This document shows positions 1 through 11,300 of a stretch of DNA of 64,000 bases, piece by piece. Source of the DNA: Isoetes taiwanensis (Eukaryota; Streptophyta; Lycopodiopsida; Isoetales; Isoetaceae). Each line of letters starts with the position of its first letter. Position 1 is the stretch's first letter. Both the position numbers and the translations under genes were made by a program. The notes under the pieces were generated by a model. The model did not search any database, was not told the origin of the DNA, and saw nothing but the letters and a program-made list of their open reading frames with translations. The DNA lies in contig JAJEKV010000003.1 in NCBI GenBank assembly GCA_021234155.1, positions 25,268,874 to 25,332,873 on the forward strand, written 5' to 3'.

Positions 1-1
1 T

Positions 2-307
2 TTGGAAGCCCAACTTCAAGAAAAGCACGGGGCTCTCTTACAGGCCCGCATAGATCTCAAAAGTGCACAGGATCAGACCAGCCTACTTGCAGATCAACAG
101 GCTCAGCTCCAGTCCGAAATTCAGGACTTATTGGAGCAAAACAAGTCCAAAGACACCCTCCTGGGTGCCAAAGAGAAAGATATTGCTAAGCTCGACGCCT
201 CGACGCCTTGTATTCCGAGCTTTGTGACAATTACAGCACTCAAGTTCAATACCTTACAGAGCGTGACGCTCAACTTGCCTCTCTTTTGGCTCGGCTCTCC
301 ACCTTGA
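2..307 (+). pseudogene. Coiled-coil coding remnant inside the decayed LTR element
   Basis: An open frame enters from the left edge and encodes a Leu/Gln/Lys/Asp-rich heptad-like segment (for example QEKHGALLQARIDLKSAQDQ), typical of a long coiled coil. The reading continues in other frames: 208-300 (a YSELCDNYSTQVQYLTERDA-type helix) and then a third frame from about 305 to 470. At least two frameshifts therefore break one coiled-coil protein. It could be the N-terminal half of an unusual Gag or a structural protein of the element; I do not recognise the family. Confidence 0.4.
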
Positions 308-658
308 GACTTCTCGGCTCACATCCCTCCAAGATCAGCTTACGGAGGTTCAGAAACATAAACTTCTTGATGACGCAGAGATTGCCGTGCTTCGACTCAA
401 TGCTCCTGGGCAATCCTCCTCACAGGTTAACACTTCCCAGAAACGGGTCCGTGACCCGATCCATATACATTAGAAAAAGACCACGGGATTCGTGACCTCG
501 AACAACAGCTACTGACAAGCTATTCGGTCTGGCGATGAGGCTCGAACCAAACCGGGCGGCTATATCACCATCGTTAGCAACCTTTTGTTGATTTCGGTTC
601 CTTCCTTCTATCATGATTATGTGGTTGCCCGCCGCCATCTCTTTCTTTCCGAAGTGGC

Positions 659-1216
659 ATGGGGCTGATGGACTGTGGATGTTCACTGCAAGACCGCAGA
701 TTTTCTTCGGATCCGGCGGAACTCTCAATTGAAGACAAAGGTTTATGCTGTGCCCTTTTGGTCTTTGATCTCATTCACTGCGACGATCCGGACTTCATCA
801 CCTTCAGAATTGTTCAGCCCATGGCTTGCATTTTTCATGATTTCTATCTGGGTGATACACAGGAGAACTTTCGGGATGGGCCACGACAGCACTTTCAGGG
901 TGACCCCACTTTTCAATGGTTGCTTCAGGATAACAACCCCTATCTCGCTGATCATGCTCAGACCCACGCTCTTCATCAAGAGTACATGCCTGAGCTTGCA
1001 CATCATTTACCTCTCTGGCAAGCGAAAGTGCTGCAACAAATAAGGAAGTATCTGAGACATCCTGAGGATCTTCCCTATGCACAAATTTATATGCAACACC
1101 TCGCCGGTTACAATCAATTACGTGCTCTTCTGGATAGCAAGACAGTCCCCACAGGCTGGGATAGCCCTCCTGTCAACTCTCAACTCTCTCGCCTGCATGC
1201 GGGATCGTTGGTGTAA
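659..1216 (+). pseudogene. Unrecognised ORF (185 aa) in the decayed LTR element
   Basis: This is an open frame of 185 codons with ordinary protein composition, rich in Leu, Gln, His, Asp and aromatic residues, with no signal peptide or membrane segment. I recognise no domain. The neighbouring frames 1279-1554 (ending GWQRLAMRYM) and 1509-2069 continue coding-like sequence up to the polypurine tract, so this is probably one disrupted element-encoded protein. It could be an element-specific accessory protein. Confidence 0.35.
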
Positions 1217-1962
1217 AGCTCTTGATCCGCCCTTGTCGGTGAATTAGGGAGCGGGCTCAAGAACCCACGCCCACGGGCATGGTTCCCTCTCCCTATGCTT
1301 CCCCGGGTGTTCCTCCACGCCTGGGTTCCGACTTCCGATTGGCGTCCCCTTTTTGGACAAAGGTCATGGATGGCCATGCTGGATGGACTCCACCGCAGAT
1401 CTCGACGGATCTCCGGTGGGATCCCCGTTTTGTTCGCCGCTCCAATTGGGAGGAGGGTGCCACTCTTGATAACACCATGAATTGGATCTATATTGCAAAT
1501 GAGCGTGGTTGGCAACGCCTGGCGATGCGCTACATGGTCTTGACACCTTCTTGAATGCCGCCACCTCACCGGATCCTTCCACCTTCAAAGCGAGGTTTTG
1601 TGCTGCTCTAAAATGCATCTTGCTCGGCTCCTTAAATCGGCGTCCCATTTTTTTTCTTGCAATCCGAATGCCGGCGTCGGTGCCCGGCCTCGGACCTGCT
1701 CGCTCATGGAATGTCGGTTTGTTTCTTCCGGCGCCCATGCCGCCTTTGAAGACATGGTGCGATCTCGTTTTCTCATTGATGCGAGATCACGCCCTTGGCC
1801 TCACCACTCCTCCCGCTCTTCAAACACGCCCGGGATCTCATTGGCGGTACCATAATGGTGCGGAGCCTCATTCCGTGAGGATCACTTTCAGACGGATGGC
1901 TTCCCGCCCTCAGAAACACTTCCTCCTTTTCTTCACTCTGAGTGTCGTTTGGTGGGAAGGAG

Positions 1963-2525
1963 TGTTAGTCCTGTGCCTCCTGGTACAGGACGATTCATGC
2001 ATACGACGAACCAGGTCAAGAACAAGGACCCACAGTCAACCACGGGTCAGACATCCAAGGCCTCCGTAAGACCAAGCCGCTGAAAAAGGAGGCGCCGGAC
2101 AAGTGACGGGTCATCACCGCCGCGTCGTCGGCGTGATCCGAGCACCTCAAGAGGCACCGCCAAAGCATTCCACCGCAAATCGGGCCTCCTTCCGTGAGTC
2201 GGCACCACAGAGATCGGTCGAGTGTCTATATTGGGCCAAAGGCCATTGTACTATATATATGAGTAGAGCTAGCACATGGTTTTTAGATGAGTTTTGAGTC
2301 TTGTCTCTTTTCAGTCTTCTCTCTATTGCGAGAGCTCATGTATGATCATCATTGATATCAAGGAAGCTTATCATTTTCCTCTCATTTTTCTCTTTGTTCT
2401 GTTTTCTTCTTCTTGTTCTCTTCTTGCAAATCCCGCGTGACATAGTCCCCCGGACTCTCTTGTTAGATCCACGGGTCCTCACAGAGGACTGTCTTCCAGG
2501 AGTTCCCGAACCCAGACCCTAAACA
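1963..2525 (+). repeat. Probable 3' LTR
   Basis: The LTR starts TGTTAG right after the purine run at 1951-1962. It contains a TATA-like stretch (ctatatatat, about 2250-2260) with a pyrimidine-rich leader downstream. The most plausible end is CTAAACA at about 2525, which nearly mirrors the start. No primer binding site follows, as expected for a 3' LTR. The right boundary is approximate. Confidence 0.45.
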
Positions 2526-2699
2526 ATGATCCGACAGTTCAAAGCCTATACCCAGATAATTTTCCATCTTCCAAATATTGTGTGTTCTGCTGGCGTTCAT
2601 GATTATAAACACTAAAATTCTATTTCTCAGTTACCATTTGTTACTCCCCCAGTCCACATCACTGAATAATTGTACATCTATTAAACTGGAAAATGCTTT

Positions 2700-4874
2700 C
2701 TGCAAGAAATCATCAGCATAGATGTTTGACATCAAAGACATAGCCAGCCCAATTACAATAAAAAGAATCCAACAAGGCAATTTGATCAAAACAACGTTTC
2801 CCTAGGTCTGTATTTCCATACATTTTACAGGCATTAAGCAAAGATGTCAATGCTGAGATATCATTCTTAATAGCATCCCAGAGTGAATGATTTACATCAC
2901 TAAAGTAACCAGCACGCCCCAAAACGCAGAGTGCAAACCTGTGGGGATGACATGAAATTCTCCCATATACTTATAATGCTAACAACCTTCATCAACTAAA
3001 CCTGCCCAACTGCATGCAATAAGAATACTTGTGAATGTCACCTCATTTGGTTTAATAAACTTCTCTTGCATTTTTCCAAGAAAAAGAAATGCCAAAAGAC
3101 ATTCACCATGTTGAGAATGGCCAGAAATCATTGCATTCCATGAAACTATATTGTGATTTGGTAACTCAAGGAAAATATTATATGCCTCATTTAAACTTCC
3201 ACAATTTGCATACATATCAACAAGGGTGCAGCCCAGTACAACATCTAGCACAACTCCAGATTTTAGTATCATCTGATGGACTAACCTGCCCTTCTCAATT
3301 GCCCCAACGGAAGAGCAAGCTTTTAAAATGCTCGAAAATGTGAACTCATCTGGCTTAGTGCCATCCTCTTGCATCTTTTCAAAACACTCTAAAGCTAAAA
3401 CACCTTTCCCGTGTTGGGCATACCCAGAAATTCTTGCACCCCATGATATGGCATTTGGTTTTGTGCCTGCTACTTCCATCTCATTCAAACAATCTAGAGC
3501 TAGCAGACCCTGCCCCTGCTGAGCATATCCTGAAATCATCGCATTCCATGTCACTAAGTCTCGTTTTGGCAATGTGCCAAACACCTTATTTGCCTCCTCA
3601 AGACTCCCACATTTTGCATACATATCAACCAAGGTATTTCCAACAGCATCAGACTGATGTCCAGATTCAAAAATTTGGTTATGGATGAGCCTTCCAGGTT
3701 CTATTTCTCCCAAGCAAGCGCATGCTTTCAAGGCACCTAAAAATGTGACCTCATCTGGCTTTATGCCTTCTTCTTGCATCGTTTCAAATGTGTGCAGGGC
3801 CAGAGAGCCTTGCCCATTTTGGACATACCCTTCTATCATTGTGTCCCATGACACCACATTCCAAACTGGCAATTTATCAAAGGCTTTGCATGCCTCCACC
3901 AAACTTCCACATTTAGCATACATATCGACTAGAGTCATCCCTAACGCAGGATCCAGGGACATGTTATTCCCTATAATCTGTCCATGGATGAGCCTTCCTT
4001 GTTGCTGATCCCCAATGGTCGCACATGCTTTCAAAACATTAAGAAATGTGACTCCATCAGGTTTTACACCTTCCAATTGCATTTTCATAAAATGTTCCAC
4101 TGCCATAAAGCCATGACCATGCTGAGCAAATCCTCCAATTATTGCTCCCCACGACACTGCATTGGGCATTATTCCTTCCTCTTGCATCCTTTCTAAACAT
4201 TCCAGAGCCAGAAGACTCTCTCCATTTTGAATATATCCCGTAACCATTGCATTCCATGATACAACATTTCTGTTATGCAACATCTCAAATGCACTGCATG
4301 CTTCCTGGACATACCCACATTTTGCATACATGTGTATCAAAATGCTACCAACTACAACATCAGACAGGAACTCACATTCGATGATCTGGTTATGAACTTT
4401 CCTTCCCTGCAAAAGGTCCTTTATCATTGCGCATGCCTTAAGGACAGAAACACAAATATATTTATCACTCTTCATACCTATAACTTGCATTTTCTCGAAC
4501 AATTGAAGGGCAACTTGGCCTTGCCCAAGTTTGGCATTTGCTAAAATAATGGCAGCCAATGTATGTGCACTAGGTATTGCAATCTTTTCAAATGCTTGAT
4601 TTGCTTCTAACAAACTTCCATGATGAGCAAACAGTCTAATAATATGATCCCCCAAAACAGAAATTGTTTCAAGACCATTGCATAGATTGATCAAATGTAC
4701 TCGCCTGCCACACTCCAAGTCCTTTTCTTGTTCAACTAAACGGAGAAGACTGTATGTATCGTTTCTTGTTATAAGAATTTGGTGCTCCATAATTTCCACC
4801 GCTTCCAATGCATCATGCAGCCGATTTTCTTGGCATAGTTTGCTAAGGTCTAAGCATTTATTCAACAAGGACAT
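2700..4874 (-). pseudogene. PPR locus with a decayed E domain (whole locus)
   Basis: The intact PPR ORF (2979-4874) stops at a TAG where PPR-E proteins usually carry Gln just after a GLVDEGC motif. Downstream sequence still reads as an E-type C-terminus, but in shifted frames: LGRAGYF and LTSLLNACKMYGN at 2713-2922, then LMSNIYADD near 2720 in yet another frame. I therefore see one premature stop plus at least two single-base frameshifts. Either the locus is a pseudogene or only the PPR array survives as a truncated protein. Confidence 0.75.
2979..4874 (-). CDS. PLS-class pentatricopeptide repeat protein, C-terminally truncated
   Basis: PPR proteins bind single-stranded organellar RNA, one repeat per base; PLS-class members usually act in C-to-U (in ferns also U-to-C) editing or RNA processing in mitochondria or plastids. 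The 631-codon intronless ORF contains about 17 PPR motifs in P/L/S order: repeated NVVSWNAMISGYAQ-type P motifs, DEVTFxxxLKAC L motifs and LVDMYAKCGSLEEA S motifs. Twice two P motifs occur back to back. The ATG at 4872-4874 is used because an in-frame TGA lies shortly upstream. No clear organellar presequence precedes the repeats, so the N-terminus may also be lost. The E region beyond the terminal TAG is broken and no DYW domain is present. The uniform repeats resemble fern PPRs. Confidence 0.9.
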   Translation of the reverse strand: MSLLNKCLDLSKLCQENRLHDALEAVEIMEHQILITRNDTYSLLRLVEQEKDLECGRRVHLINLCNGLETISVLGDHIIRLFAHHGSLLEANQAFEKIAIPSAHTLAAIILANAKLGQGQVALQLFEKMQVIGMKSDKYICVSVLKACAMIKDLLQGRKVHNQIIECEFLSDVVVGSILIHMYAKCGYVQEACSAFEMLHNRNVVSWNAMVTGYIQNGESLLALECLERMQEEGIMPNAVSWGAIIGGFAQHGHGFMAVEHFMKMQLEGVKPDGVTFLNVLKACATIGDQQQGRLIHGQIIGNNMSLDPALGMTLVDMYAKCGSLVEACKAFDKLPVWNVVSWDTMIEGYVQNGQGSLALHTFETMQEEGIKPDEVTFLGALKACACLGEIEPGRLIHNQIFESGHQSDAVGNTLVDMYAKCGSLEEANKVFGTLPKRDLVTWNAMISGYAQQGQGLLALDCLNEMEVAGTKPNAISWGARISGYAQHGKGVLALECFEKMQEDGTKPDEFTFSSILKACSSVGAIEKGRLVHQMILKSGVVLDVVLGCTLVDMYANCGSLNEAYNIFLELPNHNIVSWNAMISGHSQHGECLLAFLFLGKMQEKFIKPNEVTFTSILIACSWAGLVDEGC

Positions 4875-4921
4875 AAACCAAGCATCTAATCAGTATCATA
4901 ACGAACCATAAACCACATGAT

Positions 4922-4985
4922 TTGCTAACCTATTTCGGCTTCCTTGATGCAAATTGCTAACCTGTTTCGGCTTCCTTGATGCAAA
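4922..4985. repeat. 32 bp tandem duplication upstream of the PPR gene
   Basis: Two adjacent 32 bp copies (4922-4953 and 4954-4985) differ at a single base. They lie about 50 bp upstream of the PPR start codon, in its putative promoter or 5' UTR. A recent slippage duplication is the simplest explanation. Confidence 0.9.
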
Positions 4986-5506
4986 TTTGAGGATAGTGCG
5001 TGGATGACCGAGAGTTTACAGGCAGCAGCCAGTTTGGAGCAGTCACCAGCATATGCTAGGCATATGCCGGCATATACCTGGATATGCCCACATACCCACA
5101 TAAACGAGGGTTTGCCCCCCTAGGGGCAACCCAAAAAGGGAAAACTATGTATTTGAAGCAAAACATATAAGTGACGTTTGAAATAAAGCATGCACGAACC
5201 ACAATCTTGACATAGATGTCAAAGATTCTTTATCCATTAGGCACTGAGATGAGTGGTATACTGGGCTGCAACTCCTATTTGCATGGTTAAAGAATCTAAC
5301 CAAAAGAAAGTTTTGCCCTGAAGAAGTCCAATTTCGAATAAAATTGTTCCACCATCCAAATATCCACCACACACTAGACTGCATAAATTATGCGATGAGT
5401 TGGTCATTTCTTATGTATCTTATCTGTTCAAGTGGAGTGTGAAATGGCCATTTTTGCTAATTTTTTCCAACATAGGGCTAATCCAAATGGAGATTCTTTC
5501 TTCAAA
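4986..5506. other. Intergenic sequence, no gene seen
   Basis: There are short CATATG-type imperfect repeats at about 5049-5100. No coding region longer than chance is seen. The segment separates the PPR locus from Element 1. Confidence 0.5.
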
Positions 5507-5511
5507 TCTTG

Positions 5512-7213
5512 TGTGACGTTCCAGCACAGTATACGTTCCCAGGACGTATACTGTACTGCCTCGTCACGCGTACACGCCACCCCGACTGACGTGTACGCCA
5601 ACGTGTAGCCAGGCTAGTAGCCCTAGGGGGCAACTTGCAAGGAGTGTGCATTTAGTAATGTGCACATTAAACCATGTGCACATTCACTTAGGTGCACATT
5701 TTCCCATGTGGCCACTTTATGCCAAGTGGGCCATACCCATAGGTGCAATTAATGTGCACATTTTCCAATGTGCACATTCATTAATGTGCACACATTTCCA
5801 TGTGAGCACAATTGGGTGCACACATTTCCATGTGGGCACATTTGGCCACCTAGCCCTTAAAAGGCAAGTGGGCCCATTTCCAATTATCCCACATGCCTAA
5901 AGGGGATAATTGGAAACCCTAGCCAACCCCTTGTCTATTTAAGTAGGGGAACCCTAACTTGCCCATTTTCGTTTTCTAGGGTTCCAGAGCTCTGTTTTGG
6001 CTGCCCCAAGGGTCAAAACCATCTCCCAGACGCTGTCTGAGAGAATTGCATCATTAGTTTCCCTTGATTCGAGCATCTCAGCAGGATGGTCGAGCTCAGG
6101 TCAGGAGGAGGAACTCAAGGATCAGGTATTTAGGCAATTTAATAGTCTAAACCCCATTTCAGCCATCGAATCAGTAGGTTTAGCCTCTTAAATTGCCCAT
6201 AGCAGCCCTCTAGATCTCTAGATAGCAGATTCTAACTAAAGAACCTAACTCTATGATATAGATTAGATCTAGTTCTTTAGTTCTTCTATGATGTATATGG
6301 ATGATGTATCTCTGTGAACTCCTTGTATTGGGAAGGGGGGTAGAGACTTCAAGCTTGGTAGTAGATGCTCCTAGATTAGCCTCTCTAGCACACCATAGAT
6401 TCGGCCTGTGTACAAGAGCCACACCTGGTTGTGGGTGAAGGGGCCAGACTGGCTAAGAAGGAGGTTCATGTCCTGACTCTTGAACGATCCCTCTGGTGTG
6501 TAAAGCCTACCAGGGATCATTGTGACTAGGTCTGATGGCTTGCCACTGCGTGTGGGCAAGGCATGGGCTCAACACCCGTGAAGTGGTGTTCACTTTCCAG
6601 TGGGTTCAGTCGAATAAGGGCAGTGGCTCTCTAGTCACCTTGAGTCAGCATGTAGATCTCTGGAGGGAGTGATCCCTTCCTGCCCCATCGGAACTGGGAG
6701 GATGAAACCCAGGAATAGCCCTTTTGGCTATGCATCCGGCGGGCTACAGTCAGGTCCCAACACTTTTCAGCCTACTCTGCAAAGTGTGCACATGAGGGGC
6801 GGATGGAGTGGACAACCCTATGCCATGTTCTTATGCCAGCCAAATCCATTGCCATGAATTCTGTCTGCAATGAACTCTGGAGACCCAAGCCGTCAGTCAT
6901 CCCTTTGAGTCTGAGCCTTGGGTAGGATTCCCTATGTGACGTGCTGATCTTTGTCTATGCAGATATGTGGAGGACCATCCTTCGTGATGGTCATATGATG
7001 TTGATGTATGTACTACTGACATGTATGTTTACGCTTCCGCAGCTAGGTAGGCCCTGAGGGAGACAGGGTAAAGGACCCCTTCATTCTTCCCACTGGAACT
7101 CTTCAAGGTTGCAGTGATACGTGGAGGGCCCTATATTAGCATGGAGCTGGTATGGGGGATGAACTCCTGTTTGTATACGGTGAGTGCACCGTATGCGAGT
7201 AGGGGACGTCACA
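5512..7213 (+). repeat. Element 1 5' LTR
   Basis: The 1702 bp LTR has termini TGTGACG...CGTCACA (perfect 7 bp inverted repeat). U3 holds an AATGTGCACATT motif cluster and a TATA-like TCTATTTAAGTAG at about 5933. Its central part retains many CAG/CTG sites that are altered in the 3' LTR. Confidence 0.95.
5651..5860 (+). promoter_or_regulatory. U3 cluster of palindromic TGTGCACA motifs
   Basis: About eight copies of the self-complementary core TGTGCACA or close variants (AATGTGCACATT, ATGTGCACACAT) recur every 20-35 bp in U3, upstream of the TATA-like box. The same cluster is in the 3' LTR (14064-14300) and, in reverse, in both Element 2 LTRs (about 23031-23190 and 34795-34960). Conserved position and palindromy suggest binding sites for a dimeric factor that drives or silences the LTR; this is inference. 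Confidence 0.6.
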
Positions 7214-7214
7214 G

Positions 7215-7226
7215 TGGTATCAGAGC
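7215..7226 (+). promoter_or_regulatory. Primer binding site, initiator-Met tRNA type
   Basis: TGGTATCAGAGC starts one base after the 5' LTR end and matches the usual plant iMet primer binding site used by most Copia and Gypsy elements. It sets the plus orientation of Element 1. Confidence 0.95.
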
Positions 7227-7406
7227 AATGTTCTTGGAGACCAAGAGCAAAGCACTGGCCATGCTCCCAGTAGTACTAACTTGATAGGATTCTCAAACCT
7301 CGAAAATGGGAAAATTTTTTCTCATTTTTGTAGTTTATGCTAAGCTAGTAACAGTTAAAGTGAATGAGAACATAAAAAGAAAAAAATTAGTGAGCCAACT
7401 AGGATG

Positions 7407-7440
7407 GTCTCACACGTCGCGCCAGGACAGATAATGAGAG
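7407..7440 (+). repeat. Half of the family's leader hairpin
   Basis: GTCTCACACGTCGCGCCAGG and the following bases match one arm of the 67 bp palindromes found four times in Element 2. The second arm is missing here, so the hairpin is broken in Element 1. Confidence 0.75.
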
Positions 7441-10400
7441 TTTGACTTATAATAGCCGCCACATTGACACTCCCTATTGCCAGGATACCTAGAAAGGAGC
7501 TAGAGTCTAGAGCTACCTAAGTCACTCCATGTGTGAGATTGGACTCCCCCAAACCAACTTTGCTAGGACCTTAGAGTATGCCTCAAACATCATGGAGGTT
7601 TTGGAAAACAACCCTCACTTCATGCCATACCACACGTCCTAATGTCCATAGACTTGTAGATTATAGATATGTCCCCAGTAATGCTGCTCGAGCCATCTTG
7701 CTTGCTTATAGAGCCCAGAATGTTGTAGGAGAGCCCTTCAAGTAGACCCTTAGACTCTAGGATACACGAGCGTTGCTTTCGAAGTACAGGGCCAGAGCCG
7801 CAGAAGAGCTAGAGGCGCAACTTCTTGAAGACATCGAGGTCCCAGCCAATGTACAGACAAATAAGGAGAGGAGACCAAAAAGGCAGACCCAAGAGAGGGA
7901 AGCATAACGACAAACACCTCAACCGATAAACGAGTAGAACAGGACACCACCGGCCTATCATCAATCTTCATCAAATGGGAAGAATATTTGGTAACCAACG
8001 GCATCAAGAATTTTCTAGATGTCAACCTCCCGGCTACCACGACGAGGTCACATCAGAAAGAGGATCTCGACGCCTTCACTGACTCGACGCACATGAGTTT
8101 CAAATGGAAGAATGCAAGGCAGCAAAATATAGGTGCAGGAAGACGTTAGACATCGATGCCGCATTAGCATCACGAGCTAGGGCCAGAGGGCATAATCTTC
8201 CGTCGAGGAGAGAAGTCATGGCGACACAGGAGCATATAGAAACCGGAGGGAAGACCACCACGACCTTGCAGCCCAGCAGCTCAAGCGAACGTCATGCAAC
8301 GTCAACAAAAGGAGCAACCAAGCTAAGCAACAACAAAGCACCTAAGGCTAATCAGGAGAAGCTTCCAGCTACCTTGCACCAGCAGGAGAACTTTCATCGG
8401 TTCCAAAAAGTAGGAGACCAGGAGGGGGAGGAGACGCATATCAAGGAACATCGCCGACTTGAAGGCCTATATCAGCACTAGGGGCAATATCAAGGAGGAG
8501 AATATTCAGCTCGAACAAGAATTCCGGACCCAGAAACACCTAGAAACCAAAGGAAGGACGGCTTTACTACGTCAGCCAAGGAGTGCGAGACTCAAATGGT
8601 TAGGACCCAAAGGACGGAGGAGATGACCTAGCCAGCAGGTACAAATCACGCAAAGGCGATCAGAAGGAGCCATGGTAGGGGCAATGGAGATGACCACACT
8701 TCCAGGCACAGGAGAGCCACCTCGGAATGAAGCAAAGCCCAAGCAACAGGAGTCGCACTCAGAAATTCAACCTGCGGGGGAATGACAATGCCTGCCTACC
8801 GACCACGATCTCAGAGCTTCGAAGACATTCAAGAATGCCCGACTGCAACAGCCAGGTGACCCTACTCAAGCTCGATCAATGGCACCGCAAATCAGCAATC
8901 TTGCAACGACACACCGCATGTAGGGACGTGAGCGGTTACCGCATTCCTCGCGACGAACATACACAAAAGGAGGAGCATCTTTTTCAAGGGGTCACATCAA
9001 CAAACACTCTTCGCAACTTGAGGTGATCAGCTCGGATCAGACATGAAGCTCAACAATAGTAGCAGCATCTCAAGGAATCCCGGAGTCAACCAGAACGAAG
9101 AAGATGCAGCAAAACCGAAGAATCAAATGCGAGTTCGGGAAAGGGAAAACCTAGAGGAGTATAAACATTTAAGTAGATCTTCGTAAGTTGTTTTGAAAAA
9201 AAAAAGTGGATGAATTAAAATCCCAATGTAAATGCGTCTATGTCTATTGTATATCTCGGGTCCTCACATATATAGTGGAGAAACATGAGTTTAGAGTCAT
9301 GTTTTACGGATTTAGCGCTTAGATCAAGAAGCTCCTTCACTTCGACTAACAAAGGAGGAAGCAAGGAGGCACAACTATAGCCCAAGACCAAAATGGAAGA
9401 GAAAGTATGAGGGAGAACGACCAGAGGCCAAGCAAACCTTCGACTCCAAACACTTCGGGAAATGCCCTCAAGCAGAAGACTGCTCGGCCACCCAATGTTA
9501 GAATAAGAGACAACACCGGTCATGTCAAGATCATCAACGCGGCACCAGGACATCGTCAGGGCGCAACACTACCTCTTGTAGCAGTGGCAGCACTTGACGA
9601 ACTTATGACATGAGTGGCCTCAACAATGGAAGGAGGAATGCCCCGACATCAACAAGCCAACTAAGAAGGCAACATCTCGACAACCATAATTCCAACTTGT
9701 GGTAATATAGGGTGATGTGCTATGACACGTGTATTAGATGGAGATGCACTTACGAAAGGCACCGCGACGAGGAGATATGCCTCCAACAACTAGGTGATGG
9801 CTTCGTCAGGTACTCCTACCAGTAATTAGAAGAGAAGAAGCCGACCATATCTCCGACATGTGGCACGTCAAACGCCCAAGGTACAAGCATTCGACACCTT
9901 AACGACAAGGATAGCAACTGAAGCACCTTCGGAGAAAAGAGAGTTCAAGATAATAGCCAGGCTATTCAACGACAAGAGTATATCTAAGGCAAGTACTTCT
10001 TCAACTCAAAGGTCAAGCTGCGCAGATATAAGGATCCATCACCCCGACAACATAGCCAGCAGGGAGGAGAGCCATGATGCTTTACTTGACAGAGAGACCG
10101 ACATGCATAGAAGGACAAAGGTCAGGAACTGAAAGCTGGAGAAGTGCTAGCAACCGACTTCTTCCACGAGCTCCCTAGAGGCAACAGGAGGACCAAAACT
10201 GACGAGCACAATCAAAGTCACCGGAGGGTACCTCAAGACAAGAAGACGGCATAGCACTGTGGAACGTGACAACGTCCAAGCCATGTGATCGAGGGGATCA
10301 AACGAGGAAGTTTGGAAGCTCGATGGAGAACCAACTAGGCGAGGCGAGCCGCTGACTTGCACGCGGACTTGCATGCAACTTGGTGAACCCAAGGATGAAC

Positions 10401-11300
10401 GATTCAAAGAACAACTGCAGAAGAGTATTGCCAAAGGAATCGCGCACAGCCTCAAGAGACGCCTCCAAATAGCTTCAAGTATCATGAAGGGGAGAACAAT
10501 TACCGCCCGAGAACAGGATCAGGAAACAGACTGAAATGTCGAAGCATCAACGACCAGCACACCTTTCGTTAGAATGTGATGCAAAGCGTGTTGTGCCATA
10601 GTCCACAAACATCGGAGGGCCCAAGTATATCAACAAGTTACCCCGGAGTACGAGCCGACGTACAAATAGGAGGATATAGATCGTCAACACCATTGCACCA
10701 GGAGGAACACCGATGACATTGCCAAGGAGTGGGTGCGCAACTCGAAGGGAGGCATAAGAGAGACCTAATAGCTCTAGTAGTAATTGTAATTATGTAAGCT
10801 ATATGTTTTGCATGTATAGTTCCCTTGTTATTCCTTCCCTCCCATAGCGTAACAGATCAAAGGAAGAGATGTCATGCAAGTTGCAGGGGTGAAGCAATCA
10901 ACATCGTCAACACTCTTTGGGCAACACGATAACGACAAGAGGACTCGACGTATGAGACATCGATGGAGTCGAAGAAACAATATCGGATACAGAGTCGTCC
11001 TTTAGCTGCCAAGACAAAGAGTTCAAGATGAAAGATCTCTTTCAACGGCGCCACCTTCAGGCATTTGAAAAGCGGCATGCAAGATTCAAGTGATCAACTA
11101 CACCATCAAGCCACCAGCAATGAGAGGCTTCTAGCGAACAAAGTCAACCTCTACTTCAAAGAGCATCCACCGTCAAGGAGACTGAAGTATCGAGCGACTC
11201 GGAAGAACGTTACCTTGCTCCTTCAAGCAGGCAACGAGTGGATGAGCTTCTAGCAAGCTCAAATATCTAAGGCCACGGGGCCTAGTAGGTTAAATATATG
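7441..11300 (+). pseudogene. Element 1 central region: decayed, unrecognised coding sequence
   Basis: The sequence is purine-rich with short coding-like runs in changing frames, for example an AARAILLAYRAQNVVGEPF segment near 7680-7740, an EELEAQLLEDIEVPANVQTN segment near 7805-7865 and a 125-codon ORF at 8104-8481. Other open frames (8727-9026, 9860-10132) are short. I see no zinc knuckle, protease, RT or integrase signature, and no clear histone segment. It is probably a lost element-specific protein or captured host sequence. Confidence 0.4.

Larger units (their letters stand above)
1..2525 (+). mobile_element. 3' part of a decayed LTR retrotransposon
   Basis: The segment holds coding-like but frameshifted sequence, followed by a purine run (GGTGGGAAGGAG, 1951-1962) directly abutting TGTTAG at 1963, the classic polypurine-tract/3' LTR junction. 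No reverse transcriptase or integrase motifs are visible, so the superfamily is not resolved. The 5' part lies outside the window. TGTTAG-type LTR starts are common in Copia elements, which is a weak hint only. Confidence 0.6.

Noticed and set aside
3089-4544. Plus-strand ORFs within the PPR gene
   Set aside because: They are antisense shadows of the PPR repeats on the minus strand.
5646-5900. 84 aa ORF at the LTR start (also in the 3' LTR)
   Set aside because: It is made of the repeated TGTGCACA motifs in U3, upstream of the transcription start; not a gene.
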